Below are positions 9,821 through 19,285 of a DNA stretch of 64,000 nt, in pieces (positions within the stretch are counted from its first letter, which is position 1; each line of letters opens with the position of its first letter). The notes under the pieces were generated by a model. That model had not been told where the DNA came from and did no database searches. It saw only the letters and a program-made list of their open reading frames with translations. The position numbers and the translations under genes were made by a program. The stretch comes from Euryarchaeota archaeon UBA256 (GTDB taxonomy: Archaea; Thermoplasmatota; Poseidoniia; Poseidoniales; Poseidoniaceae): NCBI GenBank assembly GCA_002494645.1, contig DACE01000033.1:14538-78537 (forward strand), in the 5' to 3' direction.

Positions 9821-9830
9821 CGTTATATCC
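9821..9830 (+). promoter_or_regulatory. Candidate TATA box for the ferredoxin gene
   Basis: CGTTATATCC is centred about 25 bases before the ATG at 9851. That is the archaeal TATA-to-start distance, so initiation at or next to the ATG (a leaderless mRNA) is plausible. No Shine-Dalgarno sequence is seen before this ATG. This rests on spacing and composition only. Confidence 0.35.
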
Positions 9831-9850
9831 AAACTCTCACTGGTTAGGTC

Positions 9851-10165
9851 ATGGGTCAATCCATGGTTGCCATCGTTGAAGACGATTGCACAGGTTGTGA
9901 TCTTTGCATTTACCACTGTCCATTTGAGGCGCTTCTCCCGTTAGCGACCAATCCTTCAGGTCGAAAACACCCCAAGCGACCCATTATCGTCGTTGAACAA
10001 AATTGTGTAGGCTGTTTGTCCTGTATTGGGTCATGCCCAACAGATGCCCTTCATGAAATCGCAGTGCCTCCGATTTCCATTGAATCCCCGCTGCTCAATC
10101 CCTCCATGCCAGAGAAGACTGCGGTCATCAAGCGATGGAAAAATAGATCGACTCGATGGGCTTGA
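9851..10165 (+). CDS. Dicluster 4Fe-4S ferredoxin
   Basis: 104 aa soluble electron carrier with two complete [4Fe-4S] motifs: CTGCDLCIYHCP near residue 14 and CVGCLSCIGSCP near residue 55. Both are CxxCxxCxxxCP, separated by a 29-residue insert (ATNPSGRKHPKR). That insert makes it a bit larger than minimal bacterial 2[4Fe-4S] ferredoxins. A basic C-terminal tail follows. A second in-frame Met lies at residue 5. The partner enzyme is not shown by the neighbourhood: GlyRS lies on one side and a helicase on the other. Confidence 0.88.
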   Translation: MGQSMVAIVEDDCTGCDLCIYHCPFEALLPLATNPSGRKHPKRPIIVVEQNCVGCLSCIGSCPTDALHEIAVPPISIESPLLNPSMPEKTAVIKRWKNRSTRWA

Positions 10166-10237
10166 TGTAAAACCAATCAATCACAACATTTTATTACTCC
10201 AAGGCCACGCTCCACACCCATAAGGTGTGAAGAAGAA

Positions 10238-13200
10238 ATGCCCAAAATTGTGTATTTGGACAACCCTCACGAATCTGAGGTTTTGTATGAGCGGCTCTGT
10301 CCGCCTGTCCGTGCATGGTTTCGTGACAAATTTCCTGATTTCACACGGCCACAAAAATTGGCAATTCCTGCAATTATGGATCAGCGGCACTTGCTGCTTT
10401 GTTCACCAACAGGTTCAGGAAAAACCCTGACTGCTTTTCTTACAGTCATCGATAATCTCGTACGTCTCGCTTTAGAGAATAAACTTGAGAAAAAGGTTCA
10501 CGCCATCTATATTTCACCCATCAAAGCTCTTGCAAATGACATTCAGCGGAATTTAATCGGTCCTCTCAACGAAATAAAGGAAAATTATCTTCCGGACAGA
10601 GCACAAGAGATCCGAGTGGGTTTGCGAACTGGAGACACCTCTCAATCTGACCGTCAAAAGATGCTCCGTAAACCTCCTCACATTCTCATTACAACTCCCG
10701 AAAGTCTGGCTATCGCCATCACATCACCTCGCTTCCAGCCCATTGTCAGCGAAGTTGAGTTCATGATAATCGACGAATTGCACTCGATGGTCTCCACCAA
10801 GCGCGGTGTCCATCTCTCACTCACGCTTTCCCTTTTGGACTCATTACTCAAAAACCCGGTACAGCGAATCGGTATTTCGGCTACAATGGAACCGCTTGAA
10901 ACCGTCGCTGAATATTTGGTGAGCAGTGACGATCGAGAAGCACGAGGTCAGGCAACTGAAGTTTCCATTGCCAAAATTTCAGGTTCACGAGAATTGGATT
11001 TGGATATCCTGATTACGCACCCCAAATTTAGTGACCTCCCCGTCCTCAAAGTATTGGAATACAATATTGAGGCAATCGCAGATCTCATCAGTGCACACAC
11101 GACAACATTGGTCTTTGCTAACACAAGAAAGATGACCGAAACCATCGTTCAAAAATTACGCCCCTTCCTCGGAGACCTCGTAGCGGGACACCACGGTTCA
11201 ATGGACAAAAACATACGTCTTGATGTCGAGAAGAAATTGAAATACGGACATCTTAGAGCAGTCGTGACTTCATCATCTCTTGAAATGGGAATTGACATCG
11301 GTTCAGTCGACCTTGTCTTGCAAGTCGGTAGTCCAGGCGATATTGCTACTGCACTGCAACGAATTGGACGTGCTGGCCACCACGTTGGAGGTATCCCTCG
11401 TGCACGGTTTCTTCCTACCAGCGTTGATGATTTGATTGAATTGGCAGCCTTGCAAGCTGCGATTCAAACCGGAGACATGGACCGACTTGATTTTCCTCAA
11501 AATTGTCTTGACGTCGTCGCCCAATTTATGATTGGATTGGTCATCATCAATCAACTTGATATTGATGAAGCCTATGAGATCATCGTTAATTCTTGGTCCT
11601 ATCGCAATTTCTCATACGACGATTTCATTGAGGTTCTTGACATGCTCGAAGACGAGCGTAGGGTCTGGATTGATTGGGAAGAAAACATCTACGGGAAGCG
11701 TGGCTATTCGAGGATGATCTATTACACCAACATTGGGACCATTGCTCCGGACAATTCCTATCTCGTCTTCAATGCTGAAGGGTCTATCCTTGGGAAGTTG
11801 TCGGGGTCCTTCGTTTCAAATCTACGTACTGGTGACGTAATTATGTTGGGTGGCTCAACCTATCGGGTGACCAACATCCAAGGGACACGAGTCAACGTAA
11901 CGGCAGTCACTGGCCATCGGCCAACAATTCCTTCTTGGTCGGGTGAAGCCCGCTCCCGCAGTCGTGAACTCTCTCAAGCACTCCTAGATCTGATTGGCCA
12001 CTGCATTGTTGCACTTCGCAAAGAGCAAGACCCGCGAATCTTGCTTCGGGAAGCATACGGACTGTCGAAGGACGTGGCTAATGCGATTGCTCGTCACCTC
12101 GAAGAGCATTCAATAGACTCTTTCCAAGTGCCCGACCGCCGTCGTATTCTTGTTGAGCAAGTCATCACGGGAGCCTATCCTACCTACATGATTACTACAT
12201 GCCGTGGCCGTGGCTTCAACACTGCTCTCGGATATTTCATGGCAGGTTTGGCCGAAGCCAATGGCATAGCTGTTATCGAAATGTCATTTGATGAAAACGG
12301 CCTACTCCTGAAAACATCACAGGAAGTTGACCCTGGTGACATGTACAGGGCCTTCAGAGAAAATAATCATCTCGAAGTGATCGAGCGTTACATCATCAAT
12401 ACTCAGATCTTTTCGAAGAGATTTCGAGAAGTCTCTGGACGCTCACTCATCATTCCAAAGCGAATGGGTGCCGAAGAAATCAGCCCTCAACAATTCCAAC
12501 AACGTGCTGAGGCCTTATTGCAAAAGCACCGCACAACGGACGATAGTCTGTTGATGAGGGAGGCTAAGAACGAAATTATGTTCGGAGATATTGACCTCAT
12601 CGGTCTCGAAAATTTCCTTTCAGCATGTGCTTCTGGTGACGCTCGTATTGTCCACACCAAAGTCGTGGTGCCGTCAAGATTGGGCATGTCTTTGTTCATG
12701 TCGGCCTTTGAAGACTTGATGTCGATGAAGACCAGGGCTTTCTTGGTAAAGGACATTGACCCAGCAATTCTACAACGTCTCCTCGGAACCCGTTCTCTTG
12801 CCACCGAACTCTCAAAAGAACAGCTTCATGCGTTTTATTTGGATAAAGCACCCGTTCCCACCAATGCCAAAGGCCTCTACAGGCTGATGAGCCATGGAGG
12901 TGGATTGGACCGTGAATTCAACAATCCTCTTTACAAGGAAAAACTCAACAATGTTCCGCTTGAAACAATCCGCTCTTGGGTAGAGGAATTGGCTCAATCA
13001 GGAGAGATTACGAAAATTGACGGAACGGGTCAACAAGAGTTGGACGGAAAATGGTTTACTCCTTACATGGCAGAGATTCACGGAACCCTCGGCTGTTTGG
13101 CTGTCAATGGTGGTAAGGATGTCGAAAATTTGCTCGAACTTCACACCCGTGGTTTAAGTTTCAAAGTAGCCGTACGTTTTGATGGGACAAAGCCCTCTGA

Positions 13201-15520
13201 ATGGAAGGAGCATGAATTGGGCGATCCGCAAGAAGCCCTTCGAGTCAAGATCATTGAAATGCTTGGTTCCGAGGGGCCTAAAACGGCCGATGAGATGGTT
13301 GAACGATTGCCGTTCCCGCAGGTTTTAATCGAACGTGCCTTGCTGAATCTTGAATCACGAAATGTTGTTTCGGTTGGTTTTTATCTTCAGACCGATGATG
13401 CCGAATATATTCTGAAAATTGATGAACATCAATTGACCGGAGGAGAAGAAGAAGTTGTAGAGTACCGTTGGGTTCAAAACATGGTTCTCGAAAAATCCTT
13501 CAAACATTATGATGACAGTTTCACAGCATTCAACGAGCACGTCTTATTCCAAAAGCAGCAAGAATTACTGTACCGAGTCAACAAATTCAAATTCAGTGAT
13601 TGGAAAGATGTTCAACTTGATTCTGACGTGATTATGGGACGCTTGTTGCATAATCGTATTGGCTACACCACACGACGCAATATTTCCATGCTGTTGGGAT
13701 TGAAACCAGAAGCATGGATTGGTCCAATGGAAGAGGAGATTCTCTCAAAGATACCTCCGGGGGAAAATGTCACTCGTCAGGAGATCATGGCACATTATCC
13801 CAAAGGAGATGAACACAAAGCATTGCAGCGAGATCTCAAAAATGCACTCAGCAATCTCGAGCGCCAAATGCTCGTCGTAAAACAATTTGAGGAGGTGGCA
13901 GGCCGCCGTAGACGCCTCTCACTGTTCCATCGTGTTCACGATGTTTACCCTCCGCTATCCTTTGAAGACGCTCTCGAAGAGGTCATTCGTAGAATGGGGC
14001 CAGTAAAAGCCAGCACCTTACGATTCTATGTTTCGCGTAGTTTTGAAGAATTAACTATCGCACTCATGAATCTCGAGCGAGACAAACGCATCGCTCGTGT
14101 GATGGCTCTTGTCCCAGAACCCGAAGCTTTTTTCTGTGCGCCAGATGAAGTTGAACTGTTACAGCGACCACGCAGAGAAGACCGTAGTGTGCGTATTTTA
14201 ACGCAATCAGACCCCTATGTTTCTCGTTTCATTTGGGAAGTGCGTAGTGTTCTTGACCGAGGATGGTACTTGCCCATTTTCAAAGGCGTAGACCCCATTG
14301 GAAAAGTCTTGATGTTCAAGGTCAATGATTATCTTGAAATTAAGGATCTCCACGTACCAACGGCTTACTTAGATGAATTCTGCAAAGCATTTGATGTTCT
14401 TTTGAACAACCACGCCGCTCAACTCGTAGACGTTGCAGTCCTCTCAAATTTCAACAGCGAACCCATAACAGACCTCGATGAAACGACACGAACTGCTCTG
14501 GAAGGAATCGGATTCAAAGTCACAGGTGAACGAATGATTCGTGGGGCAGTCGTTGACCCCCAACCTCGCGAAATTGCTGAACGTGCCCTCTTCCATCGAC
14601 ACCATTTGCATCAGTCAACACGACATGAAAATGAACTTCAGGCCCTGAAGAAGGTGACTGAAATCCGAGACGACTTCGCTCTGCGTGGACGGTGTGAACT
14701 CTATCGGGTGGATCTCAAGAGCATGGCAAGCGCAAATCGGCTGCATCAAGGCGTCAACCTGCGCGGCCATCAGGTATGGGCATCATACGAACATTTCCAG
14801 GAAATCCTCGCAATACGTAACCAACCAGCAGATGAAGAATTGTGGGATATTGTCGAATTCTTCAGCAGTCATTCAGACCCCAACCTCTTCAAAGAACGCC
14901 ATGCTCTTTCGCAATCGGAGTTTAGAAAATTGATTCAACCATTAATCCGAACAGGGCACATTGTTCAAGATTATCGCGGTGGTTTCCGGAGTGTTTTCGT
15001 TCCTGAAAATGTTGACCGAGCAGAATTACGCAAGGAGTTTATTCGTAAACTTGTGGAACAGTATCCCGTCATTACGCTGCGTCAACTGACACAATTGTCA
15101 GGGCCTTCGTTTAAGCCTGAAGAATTGAAGGTCGTTCTCAATTCATTTGAGGAAGATGAAACGCTGGTCAAGGGTTTCCTCATTGAAGACTTCCATCAAG
15201 TCTGTTGGGGGCGTAAAGAACTGCTTGAGGAGGCTCGAAACATCCCATCCATACGAGATTTCGTCCTTCCTCCCTCAGATCCGATTGCCCCGTATTTCGC
15301 TGACATCATGAAAGAGCGATTCGGTTTTGGTTCAGCATATCTTGTCTTCCGTAACGCTGAACCAGTAGCGGCATTCAAGGCGAATACTCGCAATAAAATC
15401 ATTGATGTCAAGGATTACGAAGGTTCTGAAAAGGCTTGGCGTATTGTGAAAGAATTTGCTTGGGAACACCAAATGCCCTTACAAACTGACCTACGCATAG
15501 GCGGCAAGAAGTTACAATAG
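10238..15520 (+). CDS. lhr: Lhr-type superfamily 2 helicase with very long C-terminal extension
   Basis: 1760 aa. The N-terminal half is an Lhr core: motif I SPTGSGKT (about 56-63), motif Ia SPIKALANDI, motif II DELH (179-182), motif III SAT (214-216), motif V near SSLEMGIDIG (about 346-355) and motif VI QRIGRAGHH (374-382). Winged-helix and beta-barrel parts follow. Lhr enzymes are 3'-5' DNA/RNA translocases in DNA repair. Archaeal Lhr proteins are usually near 850-950 aa, so about 850 residues here are extra. These contain repeated winged-helix-like segments (for example MLGSEGPKTADEMVERL and EEVIRRMGPVKASTLRF), reminiscent of long bacterial Lhr with its C-terminal domain. ATG 10238 follows a purine-rich GGTGTGAAGAAG site. 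The frame is intact throughout. Confidence 0.88.
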   Translation: MPKIVYLDNPHESEVLYERLCPPVRAWFRDKFPDFTRPQKLAIPAIMDQRHLLLCSPTGSGKTLTAFLTVIDNLVRLALENKLEKKVHAIYISPIKALANDIQRNLIGPLNEIKENYLPDRAQEIRVGLRTGDTSQSDRQKMLRKPPHILITTPESLAIAITSPRFQPIVSEVEFMIIDELHSMVSTKRGVHLSLTLSLLDSLLKNPVQRIGISATMEPLETVAEYLVSSDDREARGQATEVSIAKISGSRELDLDILITHPKFSDLPVLKVLEYNIEAIADLISAHTTTLVFANTRKMTETIVQKLRPFLGDLVAGHHGSMDKNIRLDVEKKLKYGHLRAVVTSSSLEMGIDIGSVDLVLQVGSPGDIATALQRIGRAGHHVGGIPRARFLPTSVDDLIELAALQAAIQTGDMDRLDFPQNCLDVVAQFMIGLVIINQLDIDEAYEIIVNSWSYRNFSYDDFIEVLDMLEDERRVWIDWEENIYGKRGYSRMIYYTNIGTIAPDNSYLVFNAEGSILGKLSGSFVSNLRTGDVIMLGGSTYRVTNIQGTRVNVTAVTGHRPTIPSWSGEARSRSRELSQALLDLIGHCIVALRKEQDPRILLREAYGLSKDVANAIARHLEEHSIDSFQVPDRRRILVEQVITGAYPTYMITTCRGRGFNTALGYFMAGLAEANGIAVIEMSFDENGLLLKTSQEVDPGDMYRAFRENNHLEVIERYIINTQIFSKRFREVSGRSLIIPKRMGAEEISPQQFQQRAEALLQKHRTTDDSLLMREAKNEIMFGDIDLIGLENFLSACASGDARIVHTKVVVPSRLGMSLFMSAFEDLMSMKTRAFLVKDIDPAILQRLLGTRSLATELSKEQLHAFYLDKAPVPTNAKGLYRLMSHGGGLDREFNNPLYKEKLNNVPLETIRSWVEELAQSGEITKIDGTGQQELDGKWFTPYMAEIHGTLGCLAVNGGKDVENLLELHTRGLSFKVAVRFDGTKPSEWKEHELGDPQEALRVKIIEMLGSEGPKTADEMVERLPFPQVLIERALLNLESRNVVSVGFYLQTDDAEYILKIDEHQLTGGEEEVVEYRWVQNMVLEKSFKHYDDSFTAFNEHVLFQKQQELLYRVNKFKFSDWKDVQLDSDVIMGRLLHNRIGYTTRRNISMLLGLKPEAWIGPMEEEILSKIPPGENVTRQEIMAHYPKGDEHKALQRDLKNALSNLERQMLVVKQFEEVAGRRRRLSLFHRVHDVYPPLSFEDALEEVIRRMGPVKASTLRFYVSRSFEELTIALMNLERDKRIARVMALVPEPEAFFCAPDEVELLQRPRREDRSVRILTQSDPYVSRFIWEVRSVLDRGWYLPIFKGVDPIGKVLMFKVNDYLEIKDLHVPTAYLDEFCKAFDVLLNNHAAQLVDVAVLSNFNSEPITDLDETTRTALEGIGFKVTGERMIRGAVVDPQPREIAERALFHRHHLHQSTRHENELQALKKVTEIRDDFALRGRCELYRVDLKSMASANRLHQGVNLRGHQVWASYEHFQEILAIRNQPADEELWDIVEFFSSHSDPNLFKERHALSQSEFRKLIQPLIRTGHIVQDYRGGFRSVFVPENVDRAELRKEFIRKLVEQYPVITLRQLTQLSGPSFKPEELKVVLNSFEEDETLVKGFLIEDFHQVCWGRKELLEEARNIPSIRDFVLPPSDPIAPYFADIMKERFGFGSAYLVFRNAEPVAAFKANTRNKIIDVKDYEGSEKAWRIVKEFAWEHQMPLQTDLRIGGKKLQ

Positions 15521-15595
15521 GCACTCTGATGTGCTTTTGGGAAGTCCAATCACTGAACCAATTTTTTCATAAGGTATTGCAGATGTGAACGTGCT

Positions 15596-18500
15596 ATGAA
15601 GAAGTCGCTTTGCATTGTGCTCATCTTTCTTTTGAGTTTGGCTACACCCATTTTTGGAGCGACTCAATCCCAAGCATCCGAGGGCATGGAGGTACTCCAT
15701 ACCGCTGTCAATCCAGCAAATAACAACACCTACCATCTTCTTTCTGCAGCCTCATGGGAGGATTCGGCATCCTTCGCCCGGTCTTTGGATGGATTTTTGA
15801 CAACGGTCGATGATGCCTCGGAAAACACGTGGCTTTTCGAGACCTTTGCATCTTGGAATAATCAATCCCGCCACCTTTGGACCGGTCTCTCTGATGCTGC
15901 TGGAGAAGGTGACTATCGCTGGCACGATGGAACACCCTTCCTCTACAGAAATTGGGGCGAAGCACAACCTTCTGCGGGTGGGGACGAAGACTATGTTCAC
16001 ATTGCTAGCACAAATATGGGCAATATTATGCCAGGAACTTGGAATGATTTAGAGGATAATCCACAATATTTCCCAGTCTATGGAGTCGTTGAAATCGGCC
16101 CTGGAGCTGACTATACTTTGCGCTTCAACGGGGACGGTGACCACGTTGTAATCGATCATGACGAAGGCTTGAATGTTTCAAACGCCACTCATCTTTCTCT
16201 CGAAGCATGGGTCTACCCCTACCATGATGAGGGTTTACAATTCATCATGATGAAGGGTGATTACGGATGGGGAATGTACCTCAATCAAGGCACGTTAGCA
16301 TATGCTTCGGAATACAGCCTATCACAACATCCAACGGCCAATACATCTGTTGATGTCGAGACATGGTCACATGTTGAAGTTCGTCTTGAGCGAGACGTTG
16401 GTGGTGAATTTTTCATCAACGGCATGTCTGCTGGAACCTTTGGTGCTGACAAAGCAACCATTCCTGTGGGTGACTTTGGCTCAAACGATTGTTTTACTTC
16501 TGGAGAAGATTGCGATGAACTCTATCTTGCACGAATGGGTGCGGGATGTGAATGCAATTATTTTGAAGGATTAATGGATAACGTCTCAATTTCAACAAAG
16601 CAAAACACAACTGGGGTTGATGCATGGGAACTCATTTCACAATGGACTTTTTCGGAAGGTGAAGGCGATACTACTTCGGACGAATATGCTGCTGGGAGCC
16701 GTGATGGTTTCATTGATGGGGCTGATTGGGTTATGCCAGACGGTAGTATTGTTGCCCAAGCCGTTCAATTATACGTTGGAGAATCTTACGAGCTTGAAGA
16801 AGCCACAGCTGGCGACACATTGCTCTTTTTCACGGAAATCGAAGAATATACTCGCTCAATTTCATGGTCTTCATATTCGCTCAAATTTGACGATTTTGAA
16901 ACCATCACCTCCTACACACTTTACTCCCAAGCCCAAGAAATCCCCGATGAGTGGAACCACGATTCTACGGTTGAGGCACAATTTGGCTTCATTTTCAATC
17001 AATGGTCTTGGCCAGAAGAAGGCGTGATGTGGTTCACGATGATTCTCGACACCGACGTGAGTGAATTGACCATTGAATTAGAGGCCGATATAGCCGACCC
17101 ACCGCCAACTCTTGATGATATGACAGAACTCCAAGAGAGTATTCCTGTGACCAATCAGGATGTCTTTGGTGGAAATCAAGAGATTGGGGCCAATTATTAC
17201 TATGTGAATGTGACAGAACCTCTTGCTGATTTACGAGTCCGTACCTACGGAGGGATGGGTAATATTGACCTTGGAATTTCATATTATAGCCCACCAACAC
17301 CTACGCTTTGGTGGGAGGATTTCTCGGAGCAAGAACCCGTTTCCGAAGATGGTAAAGATGAGACACCAGTTCTCGAATCTTGGTCAACGAATCAAGGCAA
17401 TAACGAAGAAGTTCATCTCTTTGATGTTGAACCTGGCCTGTACTACATTACCGCCTATTCCTTCCGCTCTGCTCGTGAATTCACGATCGTTGCCGACTTC
17501 GTATACCCTCCACTCAACGTTGAACCAGATGACGCAATTACGCTCACGCCGGGTGTTGAGTACGGTTTGATCAGTGGCTACAAGGGTCTTTCTCAATACT
17601 TCAAAGTCAATGTACCCCAAGATACTGAGCGCCTCATCGTTGACCTATCGGACGGTGCAGGAGATGCCTCACTCTTCATGCGATTGGATCAAGCACCGAC
17701 CAAATCCACCTATGAACACCATTCAACAACCGAAGGTGCTGAGGACCGTATCGCATTTAATGACCCAACGCCAGGCTGGTGGTACATTTTGTTGACCACT
17801 GAATCGGCTTTTACTGGCGTTAACATCGTGGCTGAATTTGCAGACCGCTATGTATGGGATTATGATGGTACACCGATACAACTCTACAGCGATGAAGCTC
17901 TTGATGGCATCAGTGTAGGAAAAGGCGGCTCTATCGAATTTTATGCTATGCTTGAGGAGCCAGGAGAATTTTTCCGAGTGGAAACCTATGGAGGCTCTGG
18001 AGATATTCAAATCATAATTACTGGCTTGCAATATGAAGTTGTTTTCACAGGCGATGGTCGTCCAGGGCCTGGTGCGGGTATTGATACTGAAACATCCGAT
18101 GTGACCGTCAAAGGTGGTATGTCGGGCACCAATCATTGGGTGATGGTTGAACTACCAATGAACGGTCGGATGGACGTCACGGTACGGGGCGTGAGTGACG
18201 CTGAAGAATTCGGCTTAGTTGCACGATGGGTTGAAACTGATTTTCCGATTGAACCCGTAGAGCCAGAAGAGCCGACTGAAGTCATCGGTTGTTCAGATGA
18301 TGCGGAAATGATGTTCACAAAACTTGACCGTGATGCAAGTGGATTGCTTGAAGATTCTGAAATCAATAACATCGATGCCTCAGCAGACGATCGAACTGGA
18401 ATGGACATCAACAAAGACAAGGTCATCGAGTATCGCGAATACCTCCAACATCGGTGTTCATGTGAACCCGAACTCATCCACGTGTATGATGGCTTTTCCC

Positions 18501-19171
18501 AAGGCAGAGAACGTGTATCGCTCCCTTCACTTGAGGAACATGGTTGGATGAACTCATATGATTTTGAAGCCATTAATGCCAACGAAGATGAACATATTGA
18601 TGAAGAAGAACTTGAACTTCTACTTCTTCTCTGTGACACTACATTCGATGCCTTTGACGGGGACGGAGATGGTGTCCCTGATGACAAAGATGCCTTCCCC
18701 AATGACCCGGATGAGACCAAGGACACCGATGGCGATGGCGTTGGGGATAACGCTGATATCGTTGCAAGTGTATCCAATGACATACTCTATGCCTCCGCAG
18801 GTCTCGTCTTCCTTATTCTTGCGGGTCTTCTTTTCACCTTCTTGCGCTCGAACAAACCAGAAGCAATGGAATTGAAAGACTGGGATGATGAAGCACGTTT
18901 TGAACAAGCCAGTACTATGTTTGATTCTCAATCCACACCTCCTATGCTTGAACAACCGCCTTCTTCTGAAAGAGGTCTACAAGAACGAGCGTACGAACTT
19001 CCGACCTCTCAGGAAGTCTCACAAAGCACTCCTTCTGAACTGATGGATGCACCGAATGCGGACCTGATGGGCATGATTCTTGACGGTGTTGAGACGATTG
19101 AGTATCCCTCGAATAGCGGCGTTCTATGGACACGTGATGACCCTATGGATTCATGGTCTCCAAAGGCCTGA
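15596..19171 (+). CDS. Large exported cell-surface protein: C-type lectin, LamG, beta-sandwich repeats, EF-hand/calcium motifs, membrane anchor
   Basis: 1191 aa. A signal peptide occupies residues 1-28. Residues 40-167 look like a C-type lectin domain (WTGLSDAAGEGDYRW, NWGEAQPSAGGDEDYV, WNDLEDN). Residues 172-350 resemble a LamG/concanavalin fold (LRFNGDGDHVVIDHDEGLNV, LSLEAWVYP). Several pre-peptidase-like beta-sandwich units follow. From about 904 there are EF-hand-type loops (DRDASGLLEDSE, DINKDKVIEYRE) and near 1018-1056 thrombospondin-3-like Ca2+ motifs (DGDGDGVPDDKD, DTDGDGVGDNAD). One membrane helix (about 1061-1083) is followed by a roughly 105-residue acidic cytoplasmic tail. It probably binds glycans or particles outside the cell in a calcium-dependent way (inference). 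A possible TATA (TTCATAAG, about 26 bases upstream) suggests a leaderless transcript. Confidence 0.8.
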   Translation: MKKSLCIVLIFLLSLATPIFGATQSQASEGMEVLHTAVNPANNNTYHLLSAASWEDSASFARSLDGFLTTVDDASENTWLFETFASWNNQSRHLWTGLSDAAGEGDYRWHDGTPFLYRNWGEAQPSAGGDEDYVHIASTNMGNIMPGTWNDLEDNPQYFPVYGVVEIGPGADYTLRFNGDGDHVVIDHDEGLNVSNATHLSLEAWVYPYHDEGLQFIMMKGDYGWGMYLNQGTLAYASEYSLSQHPTANTSVDVETWSHVEVRLERDVGGEFFINGMSAGTFGADKATIPVGDFGSNDCFTSGEDCDELYLARMGAGCECNYFEGLMDNVSISTKQNTTGVDAWELISQWTFSEGEGDTTSDEYAAGSRDGFIDGADWVMPDGSIVAQAVQLYVGESYELEEATAGDTLLFFTEIEEYTRSISWSSYSLKFDDFETITSYTLYSQAQEIPDEWNHDSTVEAQFGFIFNQWSWPEEGVMWFTMILDTDVSELTIELEADIADPPPTLDDMTELQESIPVTNQDVFGGNQEIGANYYYVNVTEPLADLRVRTYGGMGNIDLGISYYSPPTPTLWWEDFSEQEPVSEDGKDETPVLESWSTNQGNNEEVHLFDVEPGLYYITAYSFRSAREFTIVADFVYPPLNVEPDDAITLTPGVEYGLISGYKGLSQYFKVNVPQDTERLIVDLSDGAGDASLFMRLDQAPTKSTYEHHSTTEGAEDRIAFNDPTPGWWYILLTTESAFTGVNIVAEFADRYVWDYDGTPIQLYSDEALDGISVGKGGSIEFYAMLEEPGEFFRVETYGGSGDIQIIITGLQYEVVFTGDGRPGPGAGIDTETSDVTVKGGMSGTNHWVMVELPMNGRMDVTVRGVSDAEEFGLVARWVETDFPIEPVEPEEPTEVIGCSDDAEMMFTKLDRDASGLLEDSEINNIDASADDRTGMDINKDKVIEYREYLQHRCSCEPELIHVYDGFSQGRERVSLPSLEEHGWMNSYDFEAINANEDEHIDEEELELLLLLCDTTFDAFDGDGDGVPDDKDAFPNDPDETKDTDGDGVGDNADIVASVSNDILYASAGLVFLILAGLLFTFLRSNKPEAMELKDWDDEARFEQASTMFDSQSTPPMLEQPPSSERGLQERAYELPTSQEVSQSTPSELMDAPNADLMGMILDGVETIEYPSNSGVLWTRDDPMDSWSPKA

Positions 19172-19207
19172 GCAAAAACTCCATACTCTCCATGCCGTGG
19201 CAATGCT

Positions 19208-19279
19208 GCCCTTGTAGTGTAGTGGATATCACCCCGGCCTCCGGAGCCAGGAACCCGCGTTCGAATCGCGGCAAGGGCG
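19208..19279 (+). tRNA. tRNA-Arg (anticodon CCG)
   Basis: The acceptor stem GCCCTTG (19208-19214) pairs fully with CAAGGGC (19272-19278), with discriminator G at 19279. The T arm is CCGCG-TTCGAAT-CGCGG (19255-19271). The anticodon loop CTCCGGA (19239-19245) reads CCG at 19241-19243, i.e. Arg codon CGG. The D stem has three clear pairs. The anticodon stem has one C-A mismatch (19235 with 19249). CCA is not encoded and no intron is apparent. The gene lies between the surface-protein gene and the convergent oxidoreductase. Confidence 0.9.
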
Positions 19280-19285
19280 TATTGG

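Noticed and set aside
18133..18783. Minus-strand open frame of 216 codons, very Ser-rich
   Set aside because: It is antisense to the Asp/Glu-rich calcium-binding region of the surface protein; the serine richness is simply the complement of acidic codons.
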